A DNA stretch of 64,000 nucleotides from Rhizoclosmatium globosum (Eukaryota > Chytridiomycota > Chytridiomycetes > Chytridiales > Chytriomycetaceae), in the NCBI GenBank assembly GCA_002104985.1, contig MCGO01000070.1, positions 124,001 to 188,000 of the forward strand, given 5' to 3'. Every line of letters begins with the position of its first letter. Positions within the stretch are counted from its first letter, which is position 1. The position numbers and the translations under genes were made by a program. The notes under the pieces were generated by a model. The model saw only the letters and a list, made by a program, of their open reading frames with translations, did no database searches and had not been told where the DNA came from. Shown piece after piece: positions 61,383 to 64,000 of the stretch.

Positions 61383-64000
61383 ATGGCAAACCTACCACAG
61401 GAGCTCCTCCTTTCTATCATTGAGTATCTACCAGTCAATATTCACCTCTCGTCGGCATTAGTTGAAATGAACCAGCATTTTGGCTTACACCCCTATGCCC
61501 TCACGATTGGGTTCATCAAGAATCACATTGCGATGTATCCTCTCCCTGACCATCGTCAATCAACTGGTCTTCCGCCAATCTACCAGTACCAAGTCGTGAT
61601 AATCAAGCTTGAAGATTCAATGACGTCAAGCGAGAGGCGTCTCGACCTTTGCTGTAACCTCAGATTGACCCATCAGCCACTCATTCTTGTCCTTCTCATA
61701 ATAGAGGATGAAAGACTTAACAACAACTTTCTGTTTCTGATTACGACAATCGTTTGGGCTGCGAGTAATAATTATCCTCCATTAATGGAGTTTTTCTTGA
61801 ACCTCACCGGACTCGGAAGTGATGCGCTTCTTTTGGCCATTAAGGAATTAAACTGGGATGCTGTACATGTATTGTTGGATGTTATGCATACTCTAGATCT
61901 CTCAGTTGTCGGCCTTGAGTGTTTGGAGAGAGTTGTTTTGGCTGGTAAAGCTGATTTGGCACGACTTCTATTGTCTGATCATCGTATCAATGTTATCTCG
62001 TCTCAGTGTTTGGTTCAAAGTTTAAGTAATACTCAGGTTCTGAAAGTATTCCTAGATGATGGTCGTTTCCAAAGCAGATTTGAGTCATTGTTGATGTCTG
62101 CTTTGGACGGACAGCATTACAATAGCTTCATTATGATTCTAAAATACAGTGCGGATTTTCGATTGCATAAATACTCATTGGTTCAAGCCATGGCAGTTCC
62201 TATTCTCTTCAAACAATTGGTTGAAGTAGACTGGATCCCTCTTCAAGAACTCTTTCTCATGGCCCTCGAAAACATCAAACTAATAAGGGAAATTGAACAA
62301 TCTGACCGTCGTACTCAACAATTTTCGATTGACTTCATTCTTGGCTCTTATTATTGGGATAAAGGATTGACTCTGCAACCACGACTTTCCAAGGCATTCA
62401 CCGAAACCCCGCATCTGGTGGCAGAACTTTTGCTCACTTTCATAGATGCGGCCAAGCTAGAGGAGCCATCTACGCGAATAAAGCGGTCGATACTTAATGA
62501 AAATATTGTCTCGATTTGGAGGAGTCTCTTCAGTACATCAACCTATGGTATGGAAATATTCATTGAGAAGTTAATGAAGCTCTGTCGAGATGCTTCGATA
62601 ACCATGGCACTGACTTCTCTGCTGCTGACGTTGCCAATTGTTGAGAACTGTCACCTCAATCTTGCACTTGCTCAAGCTGCAAGGTATAATCGTGTAGATT
62701 CATTCAAACGTTTGTTCTCTGACTCACGGGTCGATCCAAGTGCAAATGAAAATGAGTGTGTCAAGTGCTTAGCCTCCGAGTCATTTACAACAATAGGTCC
62801 TATTTTGTTGTCAGATAATCGCGTGAATCCCGTGGCAAATTATCAGCTGTGCACCTTTATGATATTGGAACAACAAACTCGAGGAGATACAAGACTTTTT
62901 GAAGAGAATTGAAGGGGTTTCTATTCCATACGAGTCCTCGTTTCGCAAAGATTTGATTACTGCGGTGAAAAAAGACGAAAGAATGCTTCAAATAGTTCTT
63001 CTGATTTGTACGCGTACTGGTCTCATCAAATGTTGGGATAACTCAATGGTGTATATTGCTGCAATGTTGGGGTGTTCACAGATGTTACGGATTTTTATGG
63101 ATCACCCTTTTGCTCTCGTACCAGACGACAAATGCCTTCAAATTGCGTCACAAAACGGTCATACAGAATCCTTACAAATAATTTTACGAGATCAATCTGT
63201 GAATCCGAACGCAAATGATTCGACCAGCTTGTTGACGGCATTGCAAAACGAACGGCATGAAGTTATCAAAGTATTATTGGAGGACCCTCGAACAGATGTT
63301 TCTTGCTGTAAAGGCGAATTCTTTACACTTGCTTGTAAGCATTTTGAATGTCCTTCCAACGGTGTTTCATTTAACGGAGGCCCTTCGATTCAAGCATGAG
63401 GATGTTGCCGTGTACTTACTGAGTAACAAATATGCACCAGTGCAACCTGTTCCAGAACATTTGTTACTTGCTTCCGAACATGGGTAATTTGTCCTGTGTG
63501 TACTGACAGAATCTAATCTTGATGAAACAGGATCGCCAAAGTAGTTTCTCTCTTATTGAACAATCACAATATAAATCCTTTGTCGTGTAAGACAAATCCG
63601 TTCCTGCGCGCTGTAACAGCCGGGTTTCGCAGCGTGGTTGAGTTGTATCTTCCAACATACCCACACCTTGTGAAATCAAAATGGCTTTGTTTGGCGCTTG
63701 ACGCAAAAGCGCAGCAAGAAGAAATATTGATGTTGTTGCTCCAAGTACCAGGATTGGATGCATCTGTGAATAACAATCGTTGTATCCGAGTTTGTTTGGA
63801 AAAAGGATATTGGAAGGCTGTGGATGTGTTGCTCAGTCGAAATGAAGTGATTGGACAAGTGAAGAATCCAGAGTTGTTTTTGGCAGCATGTAAAGTGGGG
63901 CGTGTTGATGTTGTTGAAAGGCTTGGGGTTCTTGGGATCGGAAAATGGCTCACTTTCGATGTGATTGATGAAGCCAGTGACGAAGGCCACGAGACTATTA
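61383..64000 (+). pseudogene. Frame-disrupted F-box-like/ankyrin paralog, 3' end beyond the window
   Basis: The ATG at 61383 opens a frame homologous to the upstream gene (NLPQELLLSIIEYLPVNIHL). The frame fails twice. At about 62870-62885 one extra base shifts it from CTFMILEQQ to LEEIQDFLKRIEG. At about 63335-63352 a deletion of about 35 bases relative to the paralog shifts it from EFFTLAC to VLPTVFHLTEALRF. An intron at 63484-63530 matches the paralog's intron position, and the final exon (63531 onward) is open to the window end. The 35-base deletion is unlikely to be a sequencing error, so a pseudogene is the best call, though recent loss or unusual expression cannot be excluded. Confidence 0.75.

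Noticed and set aside
63344..63405. Possible intron (GTAAGC donor at the second ankyrin frame break)
   Set aside because: The available acceptors give an immediate stop and would remove the conserved VFHLTEALRF segment, so a deletion is the better explanation.

Overview
The window reads as nuclear DNA of a zoosporic fungus, most likely a chytrid. This is inferred from gene content and architecture and was not tested by any search. Genes are split by many short GT-AG introns (mostly 43-60 nt), AATAAA signals follow several stop codons, and the proteins are eukaryotic: a BIR-domain chromosomal passenger protein, Hrd3/SEL1L, an ER-Golgi L-type lectin, an OPT transporter, ABCG and ABCB transporters, a secreted GH18 chitinase with chitin-binding modules, a GH20 hexosaminidase, and F-box-like/ankyrin paralogs. 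Exon models were built by hand from splice consensus, frame continuity and comparison of paralogs. For most genes the summed exons are an exact multiple of three.

1-15.2 kb is a run of five plus-strand genes, all predicted to lie at membranes or the cell surface. It holds a 5'-truncated modular cysteine-rich protein with a Ser/Thr stalk and GPI-like tail, then ABCG - LRR - LRR - ABCG, in which the two ABCG genes share all ten intron positions. 15.4-32.2 kb holds an L-type lectin (-), bir1-like (+), an MFS carrier (-), GH20 hexosaminidase (-), a metallo-beta-lactamase-fold hydrolase with an apparent frameshift (-), a CxxC-rich nuclear-type protein with an apparent frameshift (+) and an LSMT-like SET methyltransferase (+). 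32.4-42.0 kb holds an OPT transporter (-), a two-finger C2H2 protein (+), a small membrane protein (-), a decayed copy of the C2H2 3' end, and a full-length ABCB transporter (-).

42.0-47.1 kb is gene-poor. It carries a MITE-like element, degenerate GGAATTCC/ACAGAG clusters, a CA/CT microsatellite and a three-copy repeat with a GC-rich hairpin. A GH18 chitinase follows (47.1-49.1 kb). At 50.7-53.1 kb lies a 126-bp tandem array whose unit is a copy of the 3' end of the adjacent DJ-1/PfpI-like gene (last 27 codons, stop and AATAAA), with part of the array organised as an 882-bp seven-unit higher-order repeat. An Hrd3/SEL1L gene follows, with a 923-nt intron filled by a 119-bp tandem repeat. The window ends in two F-box-like/ankyrin paralogs: the first is intact, the second is frame-disrupted, and they share a 262-bp tract at about 96 percent identity.

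The chitinase and hexosaminidase could act in sequence on chitin, and the lectin and Hrd3 both serve the secretory pathway, but they are scattered and nothing shows co-regulation. The observations most worth following are the gene-tail satellite, the symmetric phase-1 module architecture of the first gene, the ABCG-LRR-LRR-ABCG block, and the conversion-like tract between the ankyrin paralogs.
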